A stretch of DNA of 64,000 bases from Thiobacillus sp. (GCA_020057245.1 JAGVGD010000012.1:34216-98215), one strand, 5' to 3'; positions 23,679-32,750 are shown, numbered from the stretch's first letter. Numbers and translations: made by a program. The notes: generated from the letters alone by a model not told the origin.

Positions 23679-24421
23679 GCGAGAAGTCTCCTGAAAAGCT
23701 GATTTATGGCTTTCATGCCGTGTTGGCGCGCTTGCGTCATGACCCGGCAGGCGTGATCGATATCTACATCGACCTCACTCGCCGTGACGCGCGCGCGCGC
23801 GATCTGGTCGCGCAGGCCAAGACTTGCCAGGTCAACCTCGCGCAAGTCGAACCCGCGCGGCTGGCGCGGCTGGTGGGTAAGGAAATCAAGCATCAAGGCG
23901 TGGTGGCGCGGGTCAAGCCGGTCAAGCTCAGCCAGTCGCTCGATGACATCCTGGAAAACATTCAGGGCGCAGCATTGTTGCTGATCCTTGACGGCGTGAC
24001 TGACCCGCACAATCTGGGTGCGATTTTGCGGTCTGCGGACGCCTTTGGCGTGCATGCGGTGATTGCGCCGAAGGACAACGCGGTCGGTATCAATGCCACT
24101 GTTGAAAAGGTGGCTTCAGGCGCGGCTGAAACAGTGCCTTACATCATGGTCACCAATCTGGCGCGTACCATCGACGACCTTAAGGAACACAACATCTGGG
24201 TGATCGCGGCTGACATGGACGGCGAGCAGACGCTGTCCGGTATCGACGCGAAAGTGGGCATAGCCTGGGTGCTGGGATCGGAAGGCGAGGGGATCCGGCG
24301 TCTGGTCAAAAAAAGTTGCGATCAGGTTGCGCGGATTCCGCTTGGCGGCACGGTCGAGAGCCTCAATGTGTCGGTTTCGGCAGCCCTGTGCCTCTATGAA
24401 ACGGTGCGCCAACGTTCCTGA
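23675..24421 (+). CDS. rlmB: 23S rRNA (guanosine-2'-O-)-methyltransferase RlmB
   Basis: SpoU family: LDGVTDPHNLGAILRSADAFGVHAVI, LGSEGEGIRRLVKKSCD; downstream of rnr. Confidence 0.95.
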   Translation: MSEKSPEKLIYGFHAVLARLRHDPAGVIDIYIDLTRRDARARDLVAQAKTCQVNLAQVEPARLARLVGKEIKHQGVVARVKPVKLSQSLDDILENIQGAALLLILDGVTDPHNLGAILRSADAFGVHAVIAPKDNAVGINATVEKVASGAAETVPYIMVTNLARTIDDLKEHNIWVIAADMDGEQTLSGIDAKVGIAWVLGSEGEGIRRLVKKSCDQVARIPLGGTVESLNVSVSAALCLYETVRQRS

Positions 24422-24643
24422 ACCGCGCTGTTGTTGCCTGGTTTGAGGCTTTTTCTTGCCAAGTGGGCGCATGCCCTGCATACTTATCGACCGGACGGGT
24501 CTTTTGGTTTGCCTTTTTCCTGGCTATCTGTACTGACATCCGCCATTTGGCGCGTTTGCTGCGGTTCGCATGACGAGCCGAAGCATTCTCAGCGCTGGCG
24601 CATGGCTCGCCGCGTTATGGGCTTATCAATTTAGGGACACACT

Positions 24644-24907
24644 ATGGCAAAAGAAGAACTGGTAGAAATCGAAGGGGTAGTCAACGAGGTGTTGCCGCAA
24701 ACGCGCTTTCGCGTGACGCTCGACAATGGGGTTGAAATCATTGCCTACGCATCCGGAAAAATGCGCAAACACCGCATCCGTATTCTGACCGGCGACAAGG
24801 TCACGATTGAAATGTCGCCTTACGACATGACCAAGGGGCGGATCAATTTCCGCCACAAGGACACCCAGGTCCAAATGCCTCCGTCGATGCCAAGAAAATA
24901 CAAGTAA
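24644..24907 (+). CDS. infA: Translation initiation factor IF-1 (paralogue-type, C-terminally extended)
   Basis: [70 protein letters not shown] + [17 protein letters not shown]. Confidence 0.93.
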   Translation: MAKEELVEIEGVVNEVLPQTRFRVTLDNGVEIIAYASGKMRKHRIRILTGDKVTIEMSPYDMTKGRINFRHKDTQVQMPPSMPRKYK

Positions 24908-24982
24908 GCGGTTTTTGATCCAGCCTCTTTGCTGAACGTCCTGCACATTCATCAAGCAAAAACGCCAGATCGATTACAAATG

Positions 24983-25019
24983 AAAAAAGCCGGGGTCGCG
25001 TTGCCGCCCCGGCTTTTTT
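24983..25019. terminator. Bidirectional intrinsic terminator between infA and ycaO
   Basis: aaaaaagccgggg-(11 nt)-ccccggctttttt, 13-bp perfect arms. Confidence 0.88.
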
Positions 25020-25022
25020 CAT

Positions 25023-26738
25023 TCAGGCGCGCACCTTGCGGTAAGCCTCCAGCAGGCGTTGATGGATCGCGCTGCCTTCAAAATTGCTGCCGAGTGCAGT
25101 CAGTCCGAAAAACCGCTGGTCCTGATTGAACAAGGCGAATGCCGTCTGCAGGGTTTCGCGGCCGTATAGTAGCGCCAGTGACGATTCGAACGGACTGGGG
25201 TCAGCCAGTCGTGCAAGATCGGCGATGCAACGGTAGACCTTCAGTCGCGCTTCGCTGCGCTGGCCGTACTGCGCGATCCAGGTGCAGCCTTCGAGGATGG
25301 CGTCATCGTCGCCGATCGCCAGCGCCAGCAGCAATTTGATTTCGCCCACACGGATATCGGTCCACGCCGAGCCGGGGTCGGGCGCCAGCCCGATCAGCAC
25401 CGTCACCAAGCGGTCGTCCGCCAGTTCCAGTTCATCCATCAGATCAAGCAGATCGGCGCATTCGTCGTCGCTGAGCTCGGGCAGGCGCGACAGGGCCGGG
25501 CGGATGAGATTGCCGACGCTGTTGTTTTCGAACTCGAGTTCTTCGACCGGATAGATCTCGGAGACGCCCGGCACCAGGATGCGGCAGGCGTAGACGCCGA
25601 GATGGGTGAAATCGGCGATATAGAGTTCATATCCGGCTTCGTGCAGGGCGTTCACCGACCACGTGTAGTCCTCCTCGGTCGTGGTGCCGAAATTCCAGTC
25701 GACGAATTCGAAATCGGGGGTGTCGCGCAGGAACTGCCAGCTGATGACGCCGCTGGAATCGACGAAATGGATCTCCAGGTTTTGCGGATCGGCGATTTCG
25801 GCCTGGTCGAAGCCGGGTGCGGGAAAGCCAGCCAGCGAATCAAGTGCGCGCCCCTGCAGCAGTTCGGTCAGCGCGCGCTCCAGCGCCACCTCGAAGCGCG
25901 GATGCGCGCCGAAGCTGGCAAAGCAGCCTTGATCGTCCGGATGCAGCAGGGTGACGTTCATCACCGGATACCTGCCGCCGAGCGAGGCGTCCTTCACCAG
26001 GATGCCGAAGCCCGCTTCGCGCAGACCGTGAATGCCGGCGGCGATGTGCGGGTAGCGGTTGATCACGGCCTCGGGTACGTCAGGCAGGCACAGGCCTTCT
26101 TCGATGATGCGGAACTTGATGTGGCGCTCGAATATTTCGGCCAGCGCCTGGGTACGCGCTTCCATCAGCGTATTGCCGGCCGACATGCCGTTGCTGACGT
26201 AGAGATTGCCGATCAGGTTGACCGGGAAATACGCAGTCTTGCCGTCGCGCAGGCGCTGATAGGGGATGGCGCAGATGCCGCGCTCGGCATTGCCGGAATT
26301 GAGGTCGATCAGCTGATCGGCGCTCACGCTGTCATCCGGGTTGTAGAACGCGTGCAATTCCGGGGTCAGCAAACCGGCTGGCCAGGCATCGCCATCATTC
26401 ACGTCAAACCAGCGCTCGTCTGGATGGTGAACGTAGCTGCGCTGGGCGATGGTTTCGCCCAGATAGAAATGGGTCCAGAAGTAGTTGGTCGACAGCCGCT
26501 CGAAATACTCGCCCAGTGCGCTTGCCCGCGCGGCCAGTTCTGACGCGCCCTTGCCATTGGTAAACAGCAGCGGGCAGTCGCGATCGCGGATGTGCACCGA
26601 CCATACGCCTTCCACCGGGTTGAGCCAGGAGCGCTCCTCGATATGAAATCCCAGCGCGTCGAGTTTGGATTGCAGGGTGGCGATGGAGGCTTCGAGCGAA
26701 GCGTCCTTGCCGGGGATGAAGTGCTCGGTGGCTGACAT
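25023..26738 (-). CDS. ycaO: YcaO-domain protein, E. coli YcaO type (YcaO + C-terminal TPR-like region)
   Basis: MSATEHFIPGKDASLEASIATLQSKLDALGFHIEERSWLNPVEGVWSVHIRD...; start trimmed to ATG at 26738. Confidence 0.9.
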   Translation of the reverse strand: MSATEHFIPGKDASLEASIATLQSKLDALGFHIEERSWLNPVEGVWSVHIRDRDCPLLFTNGKGASELAARASALGEYFERLSTNYFWTHFYLGETIAQRSYVHHPDERWFDVNDGDAWPAGLLTPELHAFYNPDDSVSADQLIDLNSGNAERGICAIPYQRLRDGKTAYFPVNLIGNLYVSNGMSAGNTLMEARTQALAEIFERHIKFRIIEEGLCLPDVPEAVINRYPHIAAGIHGLREAGFGILVKDASLGGRYPVMNVTLLHPDDQGCFASFGAHPRFEVALERALTELLQGRALDSLAGFPAPGFDQAEIADPQNLEIHFVDSSGVISWQFLRDTPDFEFVDWNFGTTTEEDYTWSVNALHEAGYELYIADFTHLGVYACRILVPGVSEIYPVEELEFENNSVGNLIRPALSRLPELSDDECADLLDLMDELELADDRLVTVLIGLAPDPGSAWTDIRVGEIKLLLALAIGDDDAILEGCTWIAQYGQRSEARLKVYRCIADLARLADPSPFESSLALLYGRETLQTAFALFNQDQRFFGLTALGSNFEGSAIHQRLLEAYRKVRA

Positions 26739-27103
26739 GGGGGAGGACCGGATTGTGAACTGCCGACAGCATAAGCCATGCGTCAAGTGTGGCGTCAAAT
26801 GATGGGCGTCCGCCCTTTTCCGGATGGCCATCCCGCGCCATGTTCAGCCACTTTGCGCGGCGTATGGACTTGCCGAAAATTGCCTTCTACGGACCTGCAC
26901 ATGCAGTGCGCAGACCTTTGTTCTGTACGCGGTGTGATGCAATCAGCCGGAAGATTTTGCAGTGACGCGCAATACCCGTGTGGCGCGTGAACGCTGTGTG
27001 GGTGCGACAAAATGCCTAATTGATGTCTTGGCGCAGCGGAATAAGATGCGCCGGCGTGAACGAGTTACACCCATAAACCAATCGCCCTCAGGGAGAATAA
27101 ATA

Positions 27104-27808
27104 ATGTCGATTGCAATATCCAGGCTGGCGCGCCGCGCCGTATTCCTGTCCACAGGCGCCGTGGCAATATTTGCTGGCGCGCCGGCCCTTGCCCATGAAG
27201 TGACCTACAGCGTGACGCAGATGTACAACCAGGTTGTGTATGACGCTTCCAATCCGACCTGGGACACGTACTTTACCGGCACCTTCGATTTCAACGAACA
27301 CACCGGCACCGTCTCGAATCTGCAGGGATCGCTGAGCCAGGCCATGACCGGCAACACCGCGTTCCGGGCGCTGGATTACCAGCTGTCCTCGGTCTATGAC
27401 GCCACGCTCGGCGGTCTGTTGGTGTCGGTGTTTCATCAGAACACGACGGACGTTTTTCAGGGTGGCGGTTTCGTTACGGGCGGCATGAAGGAGTATGGCA
27501 ACCAGAACGCCTACGCCACGATTTTCGTGAACACACTCGACCCTACGGCTGCGCTGACCACGGCACAGGTCGCCAAACTGGCCTACGGCGACTGCACAAC
27601 GGGCAGCCTGATGGGCATGGGAATGGGCGCCAAGACCTGCATGACCGGCTGGGTGGGCACGGCGGCCGACCTGTCGGGCGGCACGATGCAGGGCACCTAT
27701 CCCATCAGCCAGACCATCGCCGCCGTGCCGGAAGCCGACACCTGGGCCATGTTGCTGGCTGGTTTGGGGCTGGTTGGCTTTGCTGCACGTCGTCGCGAAC
27801 TTGTCTGA
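27104..27808 (+). CDS. Secreted PEP-CTERM-type protein 1, mature N-terminal His
   Basis: Signal peptide APALA|HEVTYSV; C-term VPEADTWAMLLAGLGLVGFAARRR; paralogue of next gene. Confidence 0.88.
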   Translation: MSIAISRLARRAVFLSTGAVAIFAGAPALAHEVTYSVTQMYNQVVYDASNPTWDTYFTGTFDFNEHTGTVSNLQGSLSQAMTGNTAFRALDYQLSSVYDATLGGLLVSVFHQNTTDVFQGGGFVTGGMKEYGNQNAYATIFVNTLDPTAALTTAQVAKLAYGDCTTGSLMGMGMGAKTCMTGWVGTAADLSGGTMQGTYPISQTIAAVPEADTWAMLLAGLGLVGFAARRRELV

Positions 27809-27829
27809 TATTCCTCAAAGGAGCTTGAA

Positions 27830-28549
27830 ATGAAAACATCCCTGTATGCATTCACTGCCTTGGCCATGATCGGCACTGCACCGGCGTTTGCGCATGTCGA
27901 AACCTATAACGTCGCGCTGACTTTCTTCGAGCCCGACACCCAGCCGCGCGACACAATCTTTAACGGATCCTTCGATTACGACGAGCACACGCACACAGTG
28001 TCCAATCTGCAGGGCATGCTGTCGGAATCGATGACTGGTGATCCCGGCGTGCCCGGCCCCGATGGCGATTACGGCATGACCTGGCTGATGCTCGGCAATC
28101 AACTGGTGTCGTGGTACGACGCAGCGCTGGGCGGCACCTTCGCCGCGACCTTCAAGAACGCCAACACCAACACATTCACGACCCTATTCGGGGGCGACGG
28201 CTGGTCTCCGGCGGCAGGCATTGCGGCAGGCGGTGTCTACTCCGGCTTCCCCGTCTCGGGGTCTAATCCAGGCAACGCTTATGCCCTGATCTTCGTCCCC
28301 GATGATCCGCTGGCTGCGCTCAACCAGACGCAGATCGACAAGCTCGCCTACGCCGACTGCGCGCCAGGCGGCATGATGGGCGCAGTGTGCATGACCGGTA
28401 CGACCGTCGCAGGCTACGGCGCGATCGGCACGATGAGCGGTTATCCGGTGTCGCAGCTCATCACCGCCGTTCCCGAGCCCGAATCGTATGCCATGCTGCT
28501 CGCCGGCCTGGGTCTGGTGGGCTGGGCGACACGCCGTCGCAAGATTTGA
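27830..28549 (+). CDS. Secreted PEP-CTERM protein 2, mature N-terminal His
   Basis: Signal peptide APAFA|HVETYNV; C-term VPEPESYAMLLAGLGLVGWATRRR; blocks shared with protein 1. Confidence 0.9.
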   Translation: MKTSLYAFTALAMIGTAPAFAHVETYNVALTFFEPDTQPRDTIFNGSFDYDEHTHTVSNLQGMLSESMTGDPGVPGPDGDYGMTWLMLGNQLVSWYDAALGGTFAATFKNANTNTFTTLFGGDGWSPAAGIAAGGVYSGFPVSGSNPGNAYALIFVPDDPLAALNQTQIDKLAYADCAPGGMMGAVCMTGTTVAGYGAIGTMSGYPVSQLITAVPEPESYAMLLAGLGLVGWATRRRKI

Positions 28550-30855
28550 ATCCCCGCGTTCTGCTGCTGCGAACGCTTGCCGGCTGGCTTGCGTTCGCAT
28601 GCGCATGTCCCGCCGCTGCGGAGGCGCCGGTCGATCAACCGCTCCTGTTCAACTCGACACCGTTGATGACGGTGATCGTGACCGGGACGCCGGTGGACGA
28701 TGATCCTGTCGGCGGCACCCGTCTGGGGCGTAAGGAACTGGCCCCGCTACGCGCACGCAGCAGCGATAGCACGCAACTGCTGCATGACGTGCCAGGCGTG
28801 AGCGTTTACAGCGCGGGCGCTATTTCAGGTCTTCCGGTTATCCATGGACTGGCGGACGACCGTCTGCGCGTCCAGGTCGACGGGATGGATTTGATGTCGG
28901 CGTGCCCCAATCACATGAATTCGGTGCTCTCCTACATCGACCCGTCGCGGGTCGCCGCTATCGAGGTGTTTGCGGGCATCGCGCCCGTGAGCGTGGGGGG
29001 CGACAGCATCGGCGGGGCGATCCAGATGAAATCCGCGCCGCTGAAATTCGCCCGGGCCGACGAAGGCCTGCGTGTCGAAGGCCAGGCAGGCGCGTTCTAT
29101 CGCAGCAATGGCAATGCCCTTGGCTATCAATTCGGGGTCGCGCTCGCAGGCGAGCAAGTGGCGGCTTCCTATTCCGAATCGAACTCGCAATCAGACAATT
29201 ACGAGGCAGCGGGGAATTTCAAACTGCCCGGCTTGTGGCAGAACTTCGGCGAGGTCCCCGTGGCGCCGGAGGAGGTGGGTTCCAGCGCATACAAGGGGGC
29301 GCAGAATCGGGCGCTCGACCTGGCGTTCAGCCAGTCGAACCATCTGGTCGAGCTTGGGGTGAGCGAGCAGAAGCTCGACTACGAGGGGTTTCCCAACCAG
29401 CGCATGGATATGGTTTCCAGCGCGCCCGATCCGGCCGACCCAACCGTGCCCGGCAACTACCTTATCGACAAGAACGAGCCCGCCAACGTGAACCGTCTGG
29501 TCAATCTTCGCTACACCGGACAATACGACTGGGGCCAGCTGGAAGCGCAGGTTTTCAGGCAGAGCTTGCAGCATCACATGGACATGCTGCCGGACCGGTT
29601 CAACGGCATGCTGATGCCGATGGATACGGAATCCACGACACTGGGCGGGCAGGTCAAGGGCAGCATCGAATTGTCCGAAACCGATACGCTGCGGGTCGGC
29701 GGCGATTTCCAGAAGTACCGATTGGACGACTGGTGGCCACCCATTGGAGGACCCTTCCCGGGTTCGATGTGCTGCCAGGACTTTTGGAACATCAACGATG
29801 GCGAGCGGGACCGCCTCGGCCTGTTTGCCGAATGGGAGGCGCGCTGGAATCCGGAATGGTTGACACTGGCGGGCATCCGCAGCGACACCGTGGAGGCGAA
29901 CACCGGGCCGGTTCAGGGATACAGCAGCGGGAGCTACCAGGGCGACGCGAACCGCTTCAACGCGCTCGATCATCAACGGGTCTATCACAACTGGGACTGG
30001 ACGCTGCTGACACGTTACACCCCGAGCCAGACGCAGACCTACGAGGCCGGTCTCGCACGAAAAACCCGTGCGCCGAATCTGTATGAGCTCTATCCGTGGT
30101 CGACCTTCGCCATGGCGGCGTTGATGAACAATTTTGTTGGCGACGGCAACGGCTACATTGGCAATCTCGATCTGAAACCCGAAGTCGCCCACACGATCAG
30201 CGCAACCGCCGACTGGCACGATGCCGAGGAGACAGAATGGAGCTTCAAGGCAACGGGCTATGCGACCTGGGTCGAGGATTTCATCAATGCAAAACGCTGT
30301 GGCCCGCCCGTGTGCAATACCAATGCCTATCTGACGACGACCAATGCCTACGTGCTGCTGCAATACGACAATCAATCGGCGCGGCTGTACGGTTTCGACC
30401 TGTCAGGCCATCTCCGCCTCGGGAGGAGCGAGGCGCTTGGCAGCTTTACCGCAATCGGCCTCGTGAACTACGTGCGAGGCGAGAGCCGCAGCACCGGCGA
30501 CAACCTGTATCACATGATGCCGCTCAATGCGAAGCTGGGGCTGGAGCAGCGCCTCGGGCGCTGGACCAATGCCGCGGAAGTGCAGGGCGTGGCTGCCAAG
30601 ACGCGTATCTCCCAGGTAAGGAACGAAGTGACGACGCCGGGGTATGCGCTGTTCAATCTGCGCAGCAGTTACGAGTGGAAGCACGTGCGTCTCGACGTCG
30701 ATGTCGAAAACGTTTTCGACACGCTCTATCTACTGCCGCTTGGCGGCGCCTATCTCGGCCAGGGCAATTCGATGACGACCGGCGGCGTGCCCTGGGGCAT
30801 GAGTCTTCCGGGCCGGGCGCGCTCCCTCAACGTTGCGCTGAACATGCGTTTTTGA
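28546..30855 (+). CDS. TonB-dependent receptor, OprC-like (putative copper receptor)
   Basis: Plug and barrel domains; MSACPNHMNSVLSYID (CxxxM) and LQHHMDMLPDRF (HxM); TTG start overlapping the upstream TGA. Confidence 0.88.
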   Translation: MNPRVLLLRTLAGWLAFACACPAAAEAPVDQPLLFNSTPLMTVIVTGTPVDDDPVGGTRLGRKELAPLRARSSDSTQLLHDVPGVSVYSAGAISGLPVIHGLADDRLRVQVDGMDLMSACPNHMNSVLSYIDPSRVAAIEVFAGIAPVSVGGDSIGGAIQMKSAPLKFARADEGLRVEGQAGAFYRSNGNALGYQFGVALAGEQVAASYSESNSQSDNYEAAGNFKLPGLWQNFGEVPVAPEEVGSSAYKGAQNRALDLAFSQSNHLVELGVSEQKLDYEGFPNQRMDMVSSAPDPADPTVPGNYLIDKNEPANVNRLVNLRYTGQYDWGQLEAQVFRQSLQHHMDMLPDRFNGMLMPMDTESTTLGGQVKGSIELSETDTLRVGGDFQKYRLDDWWPPIGGPFPGSMCCQDFWNINDGERDRLGLFAEWEARWNPEWLTLAGIRSDTVEANTGPVQGYSSGSYQGDANRFNALDHQRVYHNWDWTLLTRYTPSQTQTYEAGLARKTRAPNLYELYPWSTFAMAALMNNFVGDGNGYIGNLDLKPEVAHTISATADWHDAEETEWSFKATGYATWVEDFINAKRCGPPVCNTNAYLTTTNAYVLLQYDNQSARLYGFDLSGHLRLGRSEALGSFTAIGLVNYVRGESRSTGDNLYHMMPLNAKLGLEQRLGRWTNAAEVQGVAAKTRISQVRNEVTTPGYALFNLRSSYEWKHVRLDVDVENVFDTLYLLPLGGAYLGQGNSMTTGGVPWGMSLPGRARSLNVALNMRF

Positions 30856-30862
30856 ACGCGGC

Positions 30863-31822
30863 TCAAACCGGCGTCTGCTCGAATTCCGCGACGACCTGCC
30901 GCAGCCGGCTGGCTTCCTGCTCGGGCCGCATCAGCGCGCGGCGCGTGCGGGCGTGCAGCAACAGCTCGGCATAAAAATCGGGATCGCGCTCGGCCATCGA
31001 GAGCAACCCGGCCAGTTGCCGCTCGTCGCCCACCGGGAAGTAACCGGGATAGTCTTCGCCCAGCATGCCGATGTTGCCGGGCATGTGCGAGGCCAGCACC
31101 GGCACGTCGGCCGCCAGCGCTTCGCAGATGACATTGGCGCCGCCTTCCATGACCGAGCTGATGACCATCAGTCGCGCGCGCGCCAGCCGGTTCAGCACCG
31201 TTTTGTGCGGCACATCGCCTGCCCAGTGCCAGCGTGGCAGCTTGCCTTGCGCCAGTTCGGCGGTGGCGGCCATGTCCTCGCTCAGGGCGCCGCCCAGGTG
31301 CGTCACCTGGATATGCGAGGCCTCGGGCAGATAGGCGGTCGCCAGCGCTGCGCGGAACGGATCTTTTTCTGCGCGCAGGTGGCCGATGACCAGGACCTCG
31401 AAGACTTTGGCGCGCGCGGATTTGCGTGTGGTGTCGGGCGAGGACTGGTAAATTACCCGTGTCCTGGCGGCCAGATCGTCGGCGAGTTCGTCAGCGCCGC
31501 ATTCCTGCAGCACGATGATCCGGTGTGCGAATTCCAGCGCCTGCTGGGCATTGACGTCTTCATGGATGTCGCGATACAGGTCTGTGCCGGTCAACGCCAG
31601 CAGCAGCGGCCGGCTGGGAAAGCGCTCGGCGAAGGCGCGGATCGAAGCAAAGCTGCGTCGTGCATGCAGCGCCAGCATCAGGTCGGCTGGACGGCCGTCC
31701 CATTCAGTCTGTACCCGAACCGTGTGCCCCGCCTCGCGCAAGAAGCGCGCCCAGCGTGCGGCCGTGTGCCAGTTGCCGTTGCGATGAGCCGCGCCATACG
31801 GGGTGATGAGTGCAATGCGCAT
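30863..31822 (-). CDS. SenB-like (former TIGR04348) glycosyltransferase, putative selenosugar synthase family
   Basis: MRIALITPYGAAHRNGNWHTAARWARFLREAGHTVRV...LMLALHARRSFASIRAF...LLLALTGTDLYRDIH...AHRIIVLQ. Confidence 0.75.
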   Translation of the reverse strand: MRIALITPYGAAHRNGNWHTAARWARFLREAGHTVRVQTEWDGRPADLMLALHARRSFASIRAFAERFPSRPLLLALTGTDLYRDIHEDVNAQQALEFAHRIIVLQECGADELADDLAARTRVIYQSSPDTTRKSARAKVFEVLVIGHLRAEKDPFRAALATAYLPEASHIQVTHLGGALSEDMAATAELAQGKLPRWHWAGDVPHKTVLNRLARARLMVISSVMEGGANVICEALAADVPVLASHMPGNIGMLGEDYPGYFPVGDERQLAGLLSMAERDPDFYAELLLHARTRRALMRPEQEASRLRQVVAEFEQTPV

Positions 31823-31869
31823 AGGCGCGAGTTTACGCCGGGCGAGGCGATTCGCGGATAATTGGGCCG

Positions 31870-32649
31870 ATGACAGAAACCGCCATTTCTTCGCACGACA
31901 ACCCGATTTTCAAGCGGCTGAAGAAGCTCGCTGAGTCCGCGCGCGCGCGGCGCGAGGCAAGAATGACCCTGCTCGACGGCGAGCATCTGCTGGCGGCGTA
32001 TCTCGACGCCGGCGGCCAGCCGCATACCCTGGTGCGTGCGGCTTCGTTCGATGCCGTTTCTTTTGAAGCGTTGGCTGCGCGTTGTCTGCAGGCCAAGCGC
32101 ATCGTGCTGCCCGACGCGCTGTTCGCCGCGCTCTCTCCGGTTGCCACGCCGACCGGCATGCTGGTCGAGGCCGCCTGGCTTGCGCCGCCTGCGATCGACG
32201 TCACGCCGCTCGTCATCGTGCTGGAAGACATCCAGGATCCTGGCAACATCGGTTCCATGCTGCGTACCGGTGCGGCGGCCGGGGTGACGCTTGCCGTGCT
32301 GTCGAAAGGCTGCCACGACCCATGGTCACCCAAGGCGCTGCGCGGCGGGCAGGGCGCGCAGTTCGTGCTGCCGCTGATCAGCGGGGTCGATATCGTGGAA
32401 TGGCTGGCAGGTTTTGAAGGGGAAAGCCTCGCCCTTGCCCTGGCTGAAGACAACAGCCTGTATGCGCGCAAGCTCGCCGGATCGCTGGCGTTGATTGTGG
32501 GCAACGAAGGTGCGGGATTGTCGCAAGCGGTGTGCGAAGCCGCGAGCGCGACCATCCGCATCCCGATGCCCGGCAGGATTGAATCCCTGAATGCAGCTGC
32601 GGCACTGGCCGTGGCGGTGTTCGAAGCAGCCCGCCAGCGAGCGGTTTGA
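31870..32649 (+). CDS. TrmH/SpoU-family RNA 2'-O-methyltransferase
   Basis: LEDIQDPGNIGSMLRTGAAAGVTLAVL, LIVGNEGAGLSQAV, RIPMPGRIESLNAAAALAV knot motifs. Confidence 0.93.
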   Translation: MTETAISSHDNPIFKRLKKLAESARARREARMTLLDGEHLLAAYLDAGGQPHTLVRAASFDAVSFEALAARCLQAKRIVLPDALFAALSPVATPTGMLVEAAWLAPPAIDVTPLVIVLEDIQDPGNIGSMLRTGAAAGVTLAVLSKGCHDPWSPKALRGGQGAQFVLPLISGVDIVEWLAGFEGESLALALAEDNSLYARKLAGSLALIVGNEGAGLSQAVCEAASATIRIPMPGRIESLNAAAALAVAVFEAARQRAV

Positions 32650-32750
32650 TCCGCCGTGACGCAGGTAAATCGGTTGGCTGGAAAACTTGAGTATGCGAGC
32701 GGCACCAGGCAGCTCGCTGGGCGGAGGGGGACTACTTCAGAAGCGGAGAG

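Noticed and set aside
25602-26543. 313-aa plus-strand ORF opposite ycaO
   Set aside because: Antisense shadow of YcaO coding sequence
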